Part shown: positions 44,539 to 51,693 of the stretch, piece by piece
How the letters are laid out: each line of letters starts with the position of its first letter
How positions within the stretch are numbered: the stretch's first letter is position 1
Source of the DNA: Kocuria rosea
Lineage (GTDB): Bacteria; Actinomycetota; Actinomycetes; Actinomycetales; Micrococcaceae
NCBI RefSeq assembly: GCF_006094695.1
Contig: NZ_CP035103.1
Span: 1,054,001 to 1,118,000 of the forward strand
Reading direction: 5' to 3'
DNA length: 64,000 nt
The notes under the pieces: generated by a model
Seen by the model: only the letters and a program-made list of their open reading frames with translations
Database searches by the model: none
What the model was told of the DNA's origin: nothing
Program-made: the position numbers and the translations under genes

Positions 44539-46287
44539 CTACTTGGCGTCCGCGTAGGACTCCACCACGGCCACGCTGACGGGGAACTCCACCGGGATCC
44601 GCCCGAACACCAGCCGGGCCGCCCGCTCCGCGCACTCGCGGACCAGCCCGGCGGCCCGCTCGGCGTCCTCCCGCGCGCAGTGCAGCACAACCTCGTCGTG
44701 CAGGAAGAACACGAGCTCGGCGTCGACCGCCTCCCGCGCCAGCGCCGAGCGGATGGCGCCCATCCAGCACACGGCCCACTCGGCGGCCGTGCCCTGGACC
44801 ACGAAGTTGCGGGTGAACCGGCCCTGCCCGCGGGCCATCGCCCCGGCGCGCCGCTCGGCCTCCTCGGTGGCGGTGTCCCGCTGCGTCGCGTCCCACGCCG
44901 GGCCCGGCAGCGGGGACCAGCGGCCCAGGTGCGTGCGGACCTGTCCGCCCGTCTCGCCCACCCGGGCGGCCTGCTCCACGTAGTCCACGGCGCGGGGGAA
45001 CATCCGCGCGAGGTGCGGCATGAGCCGGCCCGACTGGCCCGTGGTGGCCCCGTACATCGCGCCCAGCATGGCCACCTTCGCCTGGGGGCGCTCGGTCAGC
45101 TCCGAGCCCCGCTCCTCGCCGAGGTCGGCGATGGCCTGGTAGAGGTCCCTGCCGCGGGACGCGGCGGCCAGGGCGTCGTCGTGGGCCAGCGCCGCCAGCA
45201 CGCGCGGCTCGAGCTGGGCCGCGTCCGCCACCACGAGCACGCGCCCGGGATCCGCCCGCACGGCGTCCCGCACCACGTGCGGGATCTGCAGGGCGCCCCC
45301 GCCGCGGGCCGACCAGCGGCCGGTGACCACCCCGCCCACCACGTACTCCGGGCGGAAGCGGCCGTCCCGCACCCACGTGGCCAGCCAGTGCCACCCGTTG
45401 GCGCTGAGCAGCCGCGCCTGCTTCTTGTGCTCCAGGACGGGCTCGATCAGGGCCTGGCGCCGGGCCGCCAGGCCGGGCACGGCCCGCGCCCACTCGACGA
45501 GCTCCCACTGCCGGGTGCTCGTCACGTCGATCCCCGCCGCCCGCATCGCCTTGAGCAGCTCCTGCGGGGAGTCCGGGTTCAGCCCCGGCGCGTGCAGCGT
45601 CTCCCGCAGCCGGGCCACGGTCTCCTCCATCCGCGGGGGGCGCTCCCCGGGCGCCGGCTCGGGGCCCAGGGCGTCCTCCAGCAGGGCCCGGTGGACGTCC
45701 TCCCGCCAGGGCACCCCGGCGTGCTGCATCTCCGCGGCGATCAGCGCGCCCTGGGACTCCGCGGCCAGCAGCAGGGTCAGCCGGCGGGCGTCCACCGCGC
45801 CGGCCACCGCGGCGAGCTGTGCCCGCAGCTCGGCGACCAGCACGGCCGCGTCGGGACCCGTGGCGCGGGGGAGGTCGAACAGGCTCGACTGGTCCTCGGC
45901 GGGGGACGGCGGCGGGAGCAGCCCGGGCGCCTCGTCGGCGGGCAGCGGCGGCAGCACCGGTTCGTAGGGCAGCGGGCCGTCGGCGCCGGACCCGTGGGCG
46001 GTGGCGGCCGTGGCGAGGATCGCCTGGCACAGCCGCAGGTCGTGGCAGCGCTCCACCCGGACGCCGGCGGCCAGCAGCTGCGGGTAGACGGCGCCCGTTC
46101 GCTCCCAGGTCCAGCGCGGCGGCGTGGACCCGGCGCGCCGGGCGGCCTCCTCGCGGTCGGCGACGAACGCGGCCAGCTCCCCGGCGGGCACGTCGACGCC
46201 GGGCCCGTCCGGGTCCCCGGAGCCCGTCAGGTCCTGGACCCGGTGCCCGCCCCGGCCGTCCTGTGCTGGTCCCACCACGATGTGCAT
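44539..46287 (-). CDS. Pol I-like bifunctional 3'-5' exonuclease/DNA polymerase homologue
   Basis: From ATG 46287 the product is 582 aa (a further ATG lies at 46305). The C-terminal half is family A polymerase: motif A VVADAAQLEPRVLAALAHD (catalytic Asp kept; the usual YSQIE is AAQLE), motif B RPQAKVAMLGAMYGATTGQSG-like with Lys and Tyr-Gly, and motif C FFLHDEVVLHC. The N-terminal domain resembles a degenerate 3'-5' exonuclease without clear DxE residues. This short Pol I relative is common in actinobacteria beside full PolA. A role in repair is inferred. It is convergent with the STAND gene. Confidence 0.82.
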   Translation of the reverse strand: MHIVVGPAQDGRGGHRVQDLTGSGDPDGPGVDVPAGELAAFVADREEAARRAGSTPPRWTWERTGAVYPQLLAAGVRVERCHDLRLCQAILATAATAHGSGADGPLPYEPVLPPLPADEAPGLLPPPSPAEDQSSLFDLPRATGPDAAVLVAELRAQLAAVAGAVDARRLTLLLAAESQGALIAAEMQHAGVPWREDVHRALLEDALGPEPAPGERPPRMEETVARLRETLHAPGLNPDSPQELLKAMRAAGIDVTSTRQWELVEWARAVPGLAARRQALIEPVLEHKKQARLLSANGWHWLATWVRDGRFRPEYVVGGVVTGRWSARGGGALQIPHVVRDAVRADPGRVLVVADAAQLEPRVLAALAHDDALAAASRGRDLYQAIADLGEERGSELTERPQAKVAMLGAMYGATTGQSGRLMPHLARMFPRAVDYVEQAARVGETGGQVRTHLGRWSPLPGPAWDATQRDTATEEAERRAGAMARGQGRFTRNFVVQGTAAEWAVCWMGAIRSALAREAVDAELVFFLHDEVVLHCAREDAERAAGLVRECAERAARLVFGRIPVEFPVSVAVVESYADAK

Positions 46288-46430
46288 CCGGCCATTGTCC
46301 TGCACGGGTCCGTCACGCTACGCCGGTGCCCGGACTGCACACGCCCGCGGGGCCGCCGGAAGCCCGCCGCCCGTCCACACCGGCGCCCCCGCCGGGCCGG
46401 CCCGGTGCCGCCCGCCCGGACAGTGGGGCC

Positions 46431-47525
46431 ATGAGCACCGCCGCCCACCTCTCCGCCCCGGCCCCGCCGCATCCGGGCACCGCGGTCCGCGCGCGCACCG
46501 TGCGCCTCGTCAGCGAGGACGCCGGGCTGCGCGCCACGGTCGAGCGCGTCTGCGCGGCCGCCGGCGCCGACCTGCTGGCCGATCCGCCCGGCGCGGCGGC
46601 GGCCACCGCGCCGGGCACGCTCGCGGACACCGAGCTCGTGGACGTGCGCCACGCCGTGCGGGGGCGGGTCCGTCCGGGCACGGTGCTCGTGGGCCGGCCC
46701 GAGGACCCCGGGATCTGGGACCGGGCGGCCGACCTCGGCGGCTGCGCCGTGGCCGTGCTGCCCGACGCCGCCGGATGGCTCGCCGACCTGCTCACCGCCC
46801 GGCCCGGCGGCCCCGCCGGTCCCGGCGGCACGGGCCGGGTGCTGGGCGTGCTGGGCGCCGTGGGCGGGGCCGGCACGTCCACGCTGGCGTGCTGGCTCGC
46901 CGACCGCGCCGCGCACGAGGACCGGCCGGCCGTCCTCGTGGACGCGGACCGCGCCGGCTGCGGCATCGACGTCCTGCTGGGCCTCGAGGACCAGGACGGT
47001 CTGCGCTGGCCGGACCTGCTCCGGATCGCCGGGACGGTGCACGCCGAGCAGCTGTGGCCGGCCATGGCCCGGACCGGACAGCTGCGCTGGCTCTCCTGGG
47101 ACCGCTCCCAGCCGGACGGAGCCGCCGCGCCGTACGCCGGCGTGCTCGAGGCGCTGCGCCGGGCGGCCGCCCTCGTCGTCGTGGACCTGGGCCGGGCGGG
47201 GGCGGGCACGGCGGACACCGCGGCCCTGTGCGACGAGGTCCTCGTGCTCACGCCCCGGACGGTGCGCGGCGTGCTGGCCGCGCGGTGGGCCGCCGGTTCC
47301 CTGGCGGGCGCCAGTGCCCGCCTGGTGCCGGCCGGGCTCAACGTGGCCGACGTGGACGACGCCCTCGCCGCCGCCACGACCGGTCTGCCCGTCGCCGGCT
47401 CCCTGCGCTTCTCCGGCGCGGTGCCGGAGGCCGCCGAGACGGGCCGGCTGCTCGAGGCGGGCCGCTCCCGGCGGCTCGCCCGGGACGTGGCGGGCCTGCT
47501 CGAGGCCGTGGGGGCCGCCCCGTGA
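46431..47525 (+). CDS. ssd: Ssd/CpaE-like MinD-family protein of Tad locus 2
   Basis: The ATG at 46431 gives 364 aa. Residues about 25-120 form the Ssd N-terminal domain (VRLVSEDAGLRATVERVCAAAGAD). A MinD-like domain follows, but its Walker A region reads LGAVGGAGTSTLACWLAD, lacking both lysines of the KGGxGKT/S motif. VLVDADRAGCGIDVLLG is the equivalent of the second motif. M. tuberculosis Ssd (Rv3660c) is linked to septum control and lies beside the same Tad genes. The product may bind but not hydrolyse ATP. It overlaps tadA-2 by 4 bases. Confidence 0.85.
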   Translation: MSTAAHLSAPAPPHPGTAVRARTVRLVSEDAGLRATVERVCAAAGADLLADPPGAAAATAPGTLADTELVDVRHAVRGRVRPGTVLVGRPEDPGIWDRAADLGGCAVAVLPDAAGWLADLLTARPGGPAGPGGTGRVLGVLGAVGGAGTSTLACWLADRAAHEDRPAVLVDADRAGCGIDVLLGLEDQDGLRWPDLLRIAGTVHAEQLWPAMARTGQLRWLSWDRSQPDGAAAPYAGVLEALRRAAALVVVDLGRAGAGTADTAALCDEVLVLTPRTVRGVLAARWAAGSLAGASARLVPAGLNVADVDDALAAATTGLPVAGSLRFSGAVPEAAETGRLLEAGRSRRLARDVAGLLEAVGAAP

Positions 47526-48754
47526 GCGCCGCGCTGCCGGCCGCCCTGCTCGACGACGTGCGGGACCGGCTGCTGGCCGCCCCCGGGCCGGTCACGGACA
47601 CCGACATCGCCGCGGCCGTGCGCGCGAGCGGCCGGGTGCTCGGGGCCGCCGGCACCCTGCGGGCGGTGCAGGCCGTGCGCGCCGAGCTGACCGGTCTCGG
47701 TCCGCTCGAGCCGCTGCTGCCGCACCGGGGTCTCACCGACGTCTACGTCAACGGGCCGGACCAGGTCTGGCTCGAGACCGAGGCCGGGGTGCGCCGCGTC
47801 CCGTCCCCCTTCCGCACCGACGCCGAGGTGCGCGCCCTGGCCGTGCGCCTGGTCACCGCCGCAGGACGCCGCCTCGACGCCGCCCACCCGTGCGTGGACG
47901 TCCAGACGGCCGCCGGCTACCGGGTGCACGCCGTCCTCCCGCCGATCTCCACGGGCGGGACCCTGCTCTCCGTCCGCTTCCGCAGCACGAGGACCCTGTC
48001 CCTGCAGGACCTCGTGGCGGCGGGGACCGTCCACCCCGGCACCGCCGAGCTCCTCGTGGGCGCCGTGCGCTCGGGCGCCAACTTCCTGGTCAGCGGCGCC
48101 ACCGGGGCGGGGAAGACGACCGTCCTCAACGCCCTGCTCTCCTGCTCCCCGGCGCACGAGCGGATCGTGCTCATCGAGGACGCCGCCGAGCTTCGGCCCG
48201 AGCACCCCCACGTGGTCGGTCTCCAGGCGCGGCACGCCAACACCGAGGGCGCGGGCAGCATCGACCTGGCGGAGCTCGTCCGGCAGGCCCTGCGGATGCG
48301 GCCCGACCGGCTCGTGGTGGGCGAGTGCCGCGGCGCCGAGGTGCGCGAGCTCCTCACGGCCCTGAACACCGGCCACGCGGGGGCGGGCACCGTGCACGCC
48401 AACTCCGCCGAGGCGGTCCCCGCCCGGCTCTCGGCCCTGGGCGCCCTGGCCGGGATGAGCCGGGAGGCCGTGACGCTGCAGGCCGCGAGCGCCCTGGACC
48501 TGGTCGTCCACGTGGCCCGGGCGGGCGGGCGCCGAGAGATCCGGGCGGTGTCCCTGCTCGAGGACCGGGCCGGCGCCCTCGTCTCCGTGCCCGCGGCGGT
48601 CCGGTCCCACGACGGCGTGCGCCGCGGCCCGGGCTGGGACGGGCTGTGCGCCCTGCTCGACCACCGGCCCGACCGAACGCCCGGCGACGCGTCCGACCGC
48701 TCGCCCGACCGTTCGCCCCACCCCGGCGGGGACCTCGCGGGAGGCCGGCCGTGA
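47522..48754 (+). CDS. tadA: TadA-like secretion ATPase, locus 2
   Basis: This 410-aa ATPase starts at GTG 47522 within the ssd stop. It has Walker A SGATGAGKTTVLNALL, the Asp box IVLIEDAAELRPEH, Walker B-like RPDRLVVGECRGAE and the His box GHAGAGTVHANSAEAVPARL. It lacks the long N-terminal extension of the locus 1 ATPase. A tail of repeated Asp-Arg-Ser-Pro (about residues 380-400) is odd. It powers assembly of the DUF4244 pilin or another substrate. Confidence 0.92.
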   Translation: MSAALPAALLDDVRDRLLAAPGPVTDTDIAAAVRASGRVLGAAGTLRAVQAVRAELTGLGPLEPLLPHRGLTDVYVNGPDQVWLETEAGVRRVPSPFRTDAEVRALAVRLVTAAGRRLDAAHPCVDVQTAAGYRVHAVLPPISTGGTLLSVRFRSTRTLSLQDLVAAGTVHPGTAELLVGAVRSGANFLVSGATGAGKTTVLNALLSCSPAHERIVLIEDAAELRPEHPHVVGLQARHANTEGAGSIDLAELVRQALRMRPDRLVVGECRGAEVRELLTALNTGHAGAGTVHANSAEAVPARLSALGALAGMSREAVTLQAASALDLVVHVARAGGRREIRAVSLLEDRAGALVSVPAAVRSHDGVRRGPGWDGLCALLDHRPDRTPGDASDRSPDRSPHPGGDLAGGRP

Positions 48755-49512
48755 GCACGGTCCTCGTCCTCTGCCTCGCCCTCTGCCTGTGCCTCGCCGG
48801 GGGCGCCGCGGTGCTGGTCGCGGGTCCGGGCCACCGCGTCCGGTCGGCCGCGAGGGCGGGCGCCGGCACCGTCGTCCCGGTCCGGTGGTGGGCCCGGTTC
48901 GCCCGGGACGCCGAGACGGAGGCCGCCGAGTGGATCGCGCTGCTGCGCCGGCTCGCGGCGCTGCTGGAGGCGGGCCGGTCCCCGGCGGCCGCGTTCGAGG
49001 GAGCGGGGCCCGGGGGCCGCGCCGCCCGCACGGGCACCGGCCGGCACCTCGAACTGCTGTGCACGTCCGTGGCGGCCGCCGCCCGCCTGGGGCTGAGCGT
49101 CTCGACCGCCCTGGCGGGGGTGCCGGCCCCGGAGCTGGGCCACCGCGCGCTGGAGCGGCGGGCCGTCGCCACCACCGCCGAGCTCTCCCTGTGCTGGGAG
49201 GTCTCCGAGCGCACCGGCGCGCCCCTCGCCGCCCTGCTCGGCGGCCTCGCCGACGCCCTCGAGGCGGAGCTCGACGCCGAGGCCGCACGCGGCACCGCCC
49301 TGGCCGGCCCCCGCTCCACCGTCCGGATCCTGACCTGGCTCCCGGTGCTCGGCATCGGACTGGGCATGCTCATGGGCGTCGACCCGCTGCGCACGCTGCT
49401 CACCACCCCGTGGGGGCTGGCCGCCCTCGTGGCCGGCGCTGCGCTCACGGGCCTCGGCCGGGTGTGGACGCGCACCCTGATCAGCCGCGCCGAGGCGGTG
49501 GGTGCGCGATGA
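48751..49512 (+). CDS. tadB: TadB-like membrane protein, locus 2
   Basis: The GTG at 48751 overlaps tadA by 4 bases. The 253-aa product has an N-terminal TM helix (VLVLCLALCLCLAGGAAVLV), a T2SSF-like helical domain (WIALLRRLAALLEAGRSPAAAF to EVSERTGAPLAALLGGLADAL), and two C-terminal TM helices. It is shorter than TadB of locus 1 (315 aa), as is usual for the Rv3658c type. It overlaps tadC by 4 bases. Confidence 0.88.
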   Translation: MSTVLVLCLALCLCLAGGAAVLVAGPGHRVRSAARAGAGTVVPVRWWARFARDAETEAAEWIALLRRLAALLEAGRSPAAAFEGAGPGGRAARTGTGRHLELLCTSVAAAARLGLSVSTALAGVPAPELGHRALERRAVATTAELSLCWEVSERTGAPLAALLGGLADALEAELDAEAARGTALAGPRSTVRILTWLPVLGIGLGMLMGVDPLRTLLTTPWGLAALVAGAALTGLGRVWTRTLISRAEAVGAR

Positions 49513-50075
49513 CCGCCCTCGCAGCGCCCGCCGCCGGGCTGCTCCTGGTGGCGGCCGTGGCGCTGGCGGCGCTCCCGTCCCGAGCCCGGCTGCCGGGAAC
49601 GCCCCGTCCGGCCGCGGCCCGCCGCCGCCCGCCGGGACCGCACGTCTCCGCCGGCGTCCTCGTGGAGCTCACCGCCGCCATGCTGGACGCCGGTCTGCCG
49701 CTCGCGGAGGCCGTGGCGGTGCTGGGCGGGTGCCGGACGGACGCCAACGGCGCCGCCCTCGAAGGCGTGGGCTCCCGGCTGCGGCTCGGGCTGCCCTGGC
49801 ACACGGCGTGGACCTCGGCGGGCGAGCTGCCCACGCACCTGGCCGACTACCGCGAGGCGCTCACGTTCACCGCGACGTCCGGGGCGCCGTCGGCCCGGAG
49901 CCTGCGCTCGCAGGCCGCCCAGGTCCGGCGTGCCGCCTACCGGCGGGCCGAGCGCGCCGCGGAGTCGCTGTCCGTCCAGCTCGTGCTGCCCCTGGGCCTG
50001 TGCTCCCTGCCGGCCTTCGTCTGCTGGGGCGTCCTGCCGGTCGTGATGGGGCTCGTGCCCGAGGTGTTCGGATGA
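49509..50075 (+). CDS. tadC: TadC-like membrane protein, locus 2
   Basis: This short 188-aa protein has an N-terminal TM segment (AAPAAGLLLVAAVALAAL), the T2SSF core (VLVELTAAMLDAGLPLAEAVAVL and RRAERAAESLSVQLVLPLGLC), and a final TM segment (SLPAFVCWGVLPVVMGLVPEVFG). The 289-aa TadC of locus 1 has an extra N-terminal membrane pair that is absent here. The ATG overlaps the tadB stop. The motifs match the Rv3657c type. Confidence 0.85.
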   Translation: MTALAAPAAGLLLVAAVALAALPSRARLPGTPRPAAARRRPPGPHVSAGVLVELTAAMLDAGLPLAEAVAVLGGCRTDANGAALEGVGSRLRLGLPWHTAWTSAGELPTHLADYREALTFTATSGAPSARSLRSQAAQVRRAAYRRAERAAESLSVQLVLPLGLCSLPAFVCWGVLPVVMGLVPEVFG

Positions 50076-50222
50076 CCCGCCGCGCCCGGAGCCGCGGGCC
50101 CCCGGCCGCCGGGGCGTTCCCCGTCCGCCCCTGCGCCCTCGAGGACCGGCCCGGCGCCGCTGCGCTGCGCCGTCCGCCGTCCTCCGGCGGGCCCTGCCGC
50201 CCGTCCGGCACCGGCTCGGCGA

Positions 50223-50263
50223 GTGCTGCTCGCCCAGTGCTGCCCGGCCCGTGCTGCCCGGCC
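50223..50263 (+). repeat. Short tandem repeat before the DUF4244 pilin gene
   Basis: GTGCTGCCCGGCC occurs at 50237-50249 and 50251-50263, with a variant at 50223-50235, so the period is 14 bases. It lies in the 251-base tadC-pilin gap (50076-50326), which otherwise holds no recognisable gene. Confidence 0.7.
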
Positions 50264-50326
50264 AGTGCCGGCCGTCCGGCACCTGCTCACCCCGCACCAG
50301 TTCGCTCCGCACCGAAAGGAACCATC

Positions 50327-50626
50327 ATGTCCCAGCACCAGATCACCGCCTCCCGTCCCGCCCGGAAGCGCCGCAGCCCCTCCGGGCCCGGCCTGGAGGT
50401 CGCCGCCGGGGGCCGCCCGGTCGCACCGTCCGCCCGCCGGGCCACCGGCGCCCCGCCCCGCCCGCTCGTCCGGGCCGGGGACCCGGACCTCGGTGCGACC
50501 ACCGTGGAGTACGCCATGGTCGTGCTCGCCGCGGCGGCCTTCGGCGGGGTCATGGCCGCGGTCCTCTCCTCCGGCCAGGTGCGCGAGCTCCTGACCGCGA
50601 TCATCGAGAAGGCGCTCGGCGTCTGA
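50327..50626 (+). CDS. DUF4244 Flp-like pilin, locus 2
   Basis: The ATG at 50327 has AAAGGA 7 bases upstream and gives 99 aa. A long basic/Pro-rich leader (about 55 residues) precedes the class III processing site LGATTVEYAMVVLAAAAFGGVMAAVL, with the Glu-Tyr pair after the cleavage site. The mature part is about 43 residues ending KALGV. This is the DUF4244/Rv3656c-type pilin. It needs a prepilin peptidase, and none is encoded in this locus. The same frame is open back to an ATG at 50072, so a longer product cannot be excluded. Confidence 0.85.
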   Translation: MSQHQITASRPARKRRSPSGPGLEVAAGGRPVAPSARRATGAPPRPLVRAGDPDLGATTVEYAMVVLAAAAFGGVMAAVLSSGQVRELLTAIIEKALGV

Positions 50627-50758
50627 GCGGCTGCTCCCGCGGGGTCCGTGGTGCCGTCCCCGGCGCCGCGGACCCCGCGGGAGCGTCCTCCCCGTCCGTC
50701 CTGGCCGCCGGTCCCAGCAACCCGAGCCGCCGTGCGCCCTGCCCGTGAGGAGTCCACC

Positions 50759-51271
50759 ATGCCCGCCCACCGCCCCCGATGCTCATCCCGTGGTCGGTCT
50801 CGTCCGCCGTCCCGACCCCGTTCCCGTGCTTCCCGGTGGCGTGTCGGTTCCCGCCTCCGTCCGTGGTCGCCGCGCGGCCCCAGGTCCCGGTCCGCGCCGC
50901 GGCCGGTGCCGCCGGACCGCGGCGCCGTCACCGCCGAGACGGCCGTGCTGCTGCCCGCCCTCGTGCTGCTCCTGGCCGTGCTCCTCGCGGCCGCCGCGGC
51001 CGGGATGACCCTGATCCGCTACGAGGAGGCCGCGCGGGCCTCGGCCCGGGCCGCCGCCCGCGGCGAGAGCGCCGCCGTGGTCCGCTCCACGGCGCTGCGC
51101 GTGGCCGGGGAGGACGCCGCGATCCGCCTGGGCGGGAACGCGGGGACGGCCACGGTCACCGTCACCGGCCCCGCCCCCGGCATCCTCGGGACCTGGGGCG
51201 GCTGGGAGCTGCGCGCGGACGCCTCCGCCGAGACGGAGGGGGCCGGAGCGGCCGATGGGCACGGTGGCTGA
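50759..51271 (+). CDS. TadE-like protein, locus 2
   Basis: The ATG at 50759 has GAGGAG upstream and gives 170 aa. A very Arg/Pro/Ser-rich leader of about 52 residues is followed by DRGAVTAETAVLLPALVLLLAVLL, the TadE processing and membrane segment, then EEAARASARAAARGES and a small periplasmic domain. It resembles Rv3655c. The long basic leader is unusual; an internal start at about 50930 would be more typical in length but lacks a better RBS. The end overlaps the next gene by 17 bases. Confidence 0.8.
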   Translation: MPAHRPRCSSRGRSRPPSRPRSRASRWRVGSRLRPWSPRGPRSRSAPRPVPPDRGAVTAETAVLLPALVLLLAVLLAAAAAGMTLIRYEEAARASARAAARGESAAVVRSTALRVAGEDAAIRLGGNAGTATVTVTGPAPGILGTWGGWELRADASAETEGAGAADGHGG

Positions 51272-51689
51272 GCCCGCGGTGCCGGGCATCCCGGGGCGGC
51301 CCGACCGCTGTCCGGACCGCGACGGCGACCGGGGGAGCGGCACCGTGCACGCGCTGACGCTCACCCTGGTGCTCGGCGTGCTGCTGGTGGCCGTGCTGCT
51401 GCTGGCCCAGGCGGGGATCGCGACCCACCGTGCCGGCAAGGCCGCCGACCTCGCGGCGCTCGCCGCCGCCGACACCGCCCGGGGCCTCGTGGCCGGCGAC
51501 CCGTGCGGCGCCGCCGAGCGCGTGGCCCGGGACAACGGGGCACGGCTCGAGCGGTGCGCGCTCGTGGAGCCGGAGCGGGTCGTCGTGGACGTGCGCACCG
51601 CCGTGGCCCTGGACGGGCCGCTCGCCCGCTTCGGGGCCGCCCGCGGCGTGTCCCGGGCCGGGCCCCCGGAGGCCGCCCGTGCGCCGTGA
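51255..51689 (+). CDS. Rv3654c-like TadE-like protein, locus 2
   Basis: This 144-aa protein has a charged leader (residues 1-28), GSGTVHALTLTLVLGVLLVAVLLL as the membrane segment, and AGKAADLAALAAADTARGLVAGDPCGAAERVA, the pattern of the Rv3654c family found next to DUF1998 helicases. A disulfide between the two Cys in GDPCGAAE and LERCALV is possible. It overlaps the tadE-like gene and is convergent with the helicase gene (4 bases apart), the same arrangement as in mycobacteria. Confidence 0.82.
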   Translation: MGTVAEPAVPGIPGRPDRCPDRDGDRGSGTVHALTLTLVLGVLLVAVLLLAQAGIATHRAGKAADLAALAAADTARGLVAGDPCGAAERVARDNGARLERCALVEPERVVVDVRTAVALDGPLARFGAARGVSRAGPPEAARAP

Positions 51690-51693
51690 GGAC

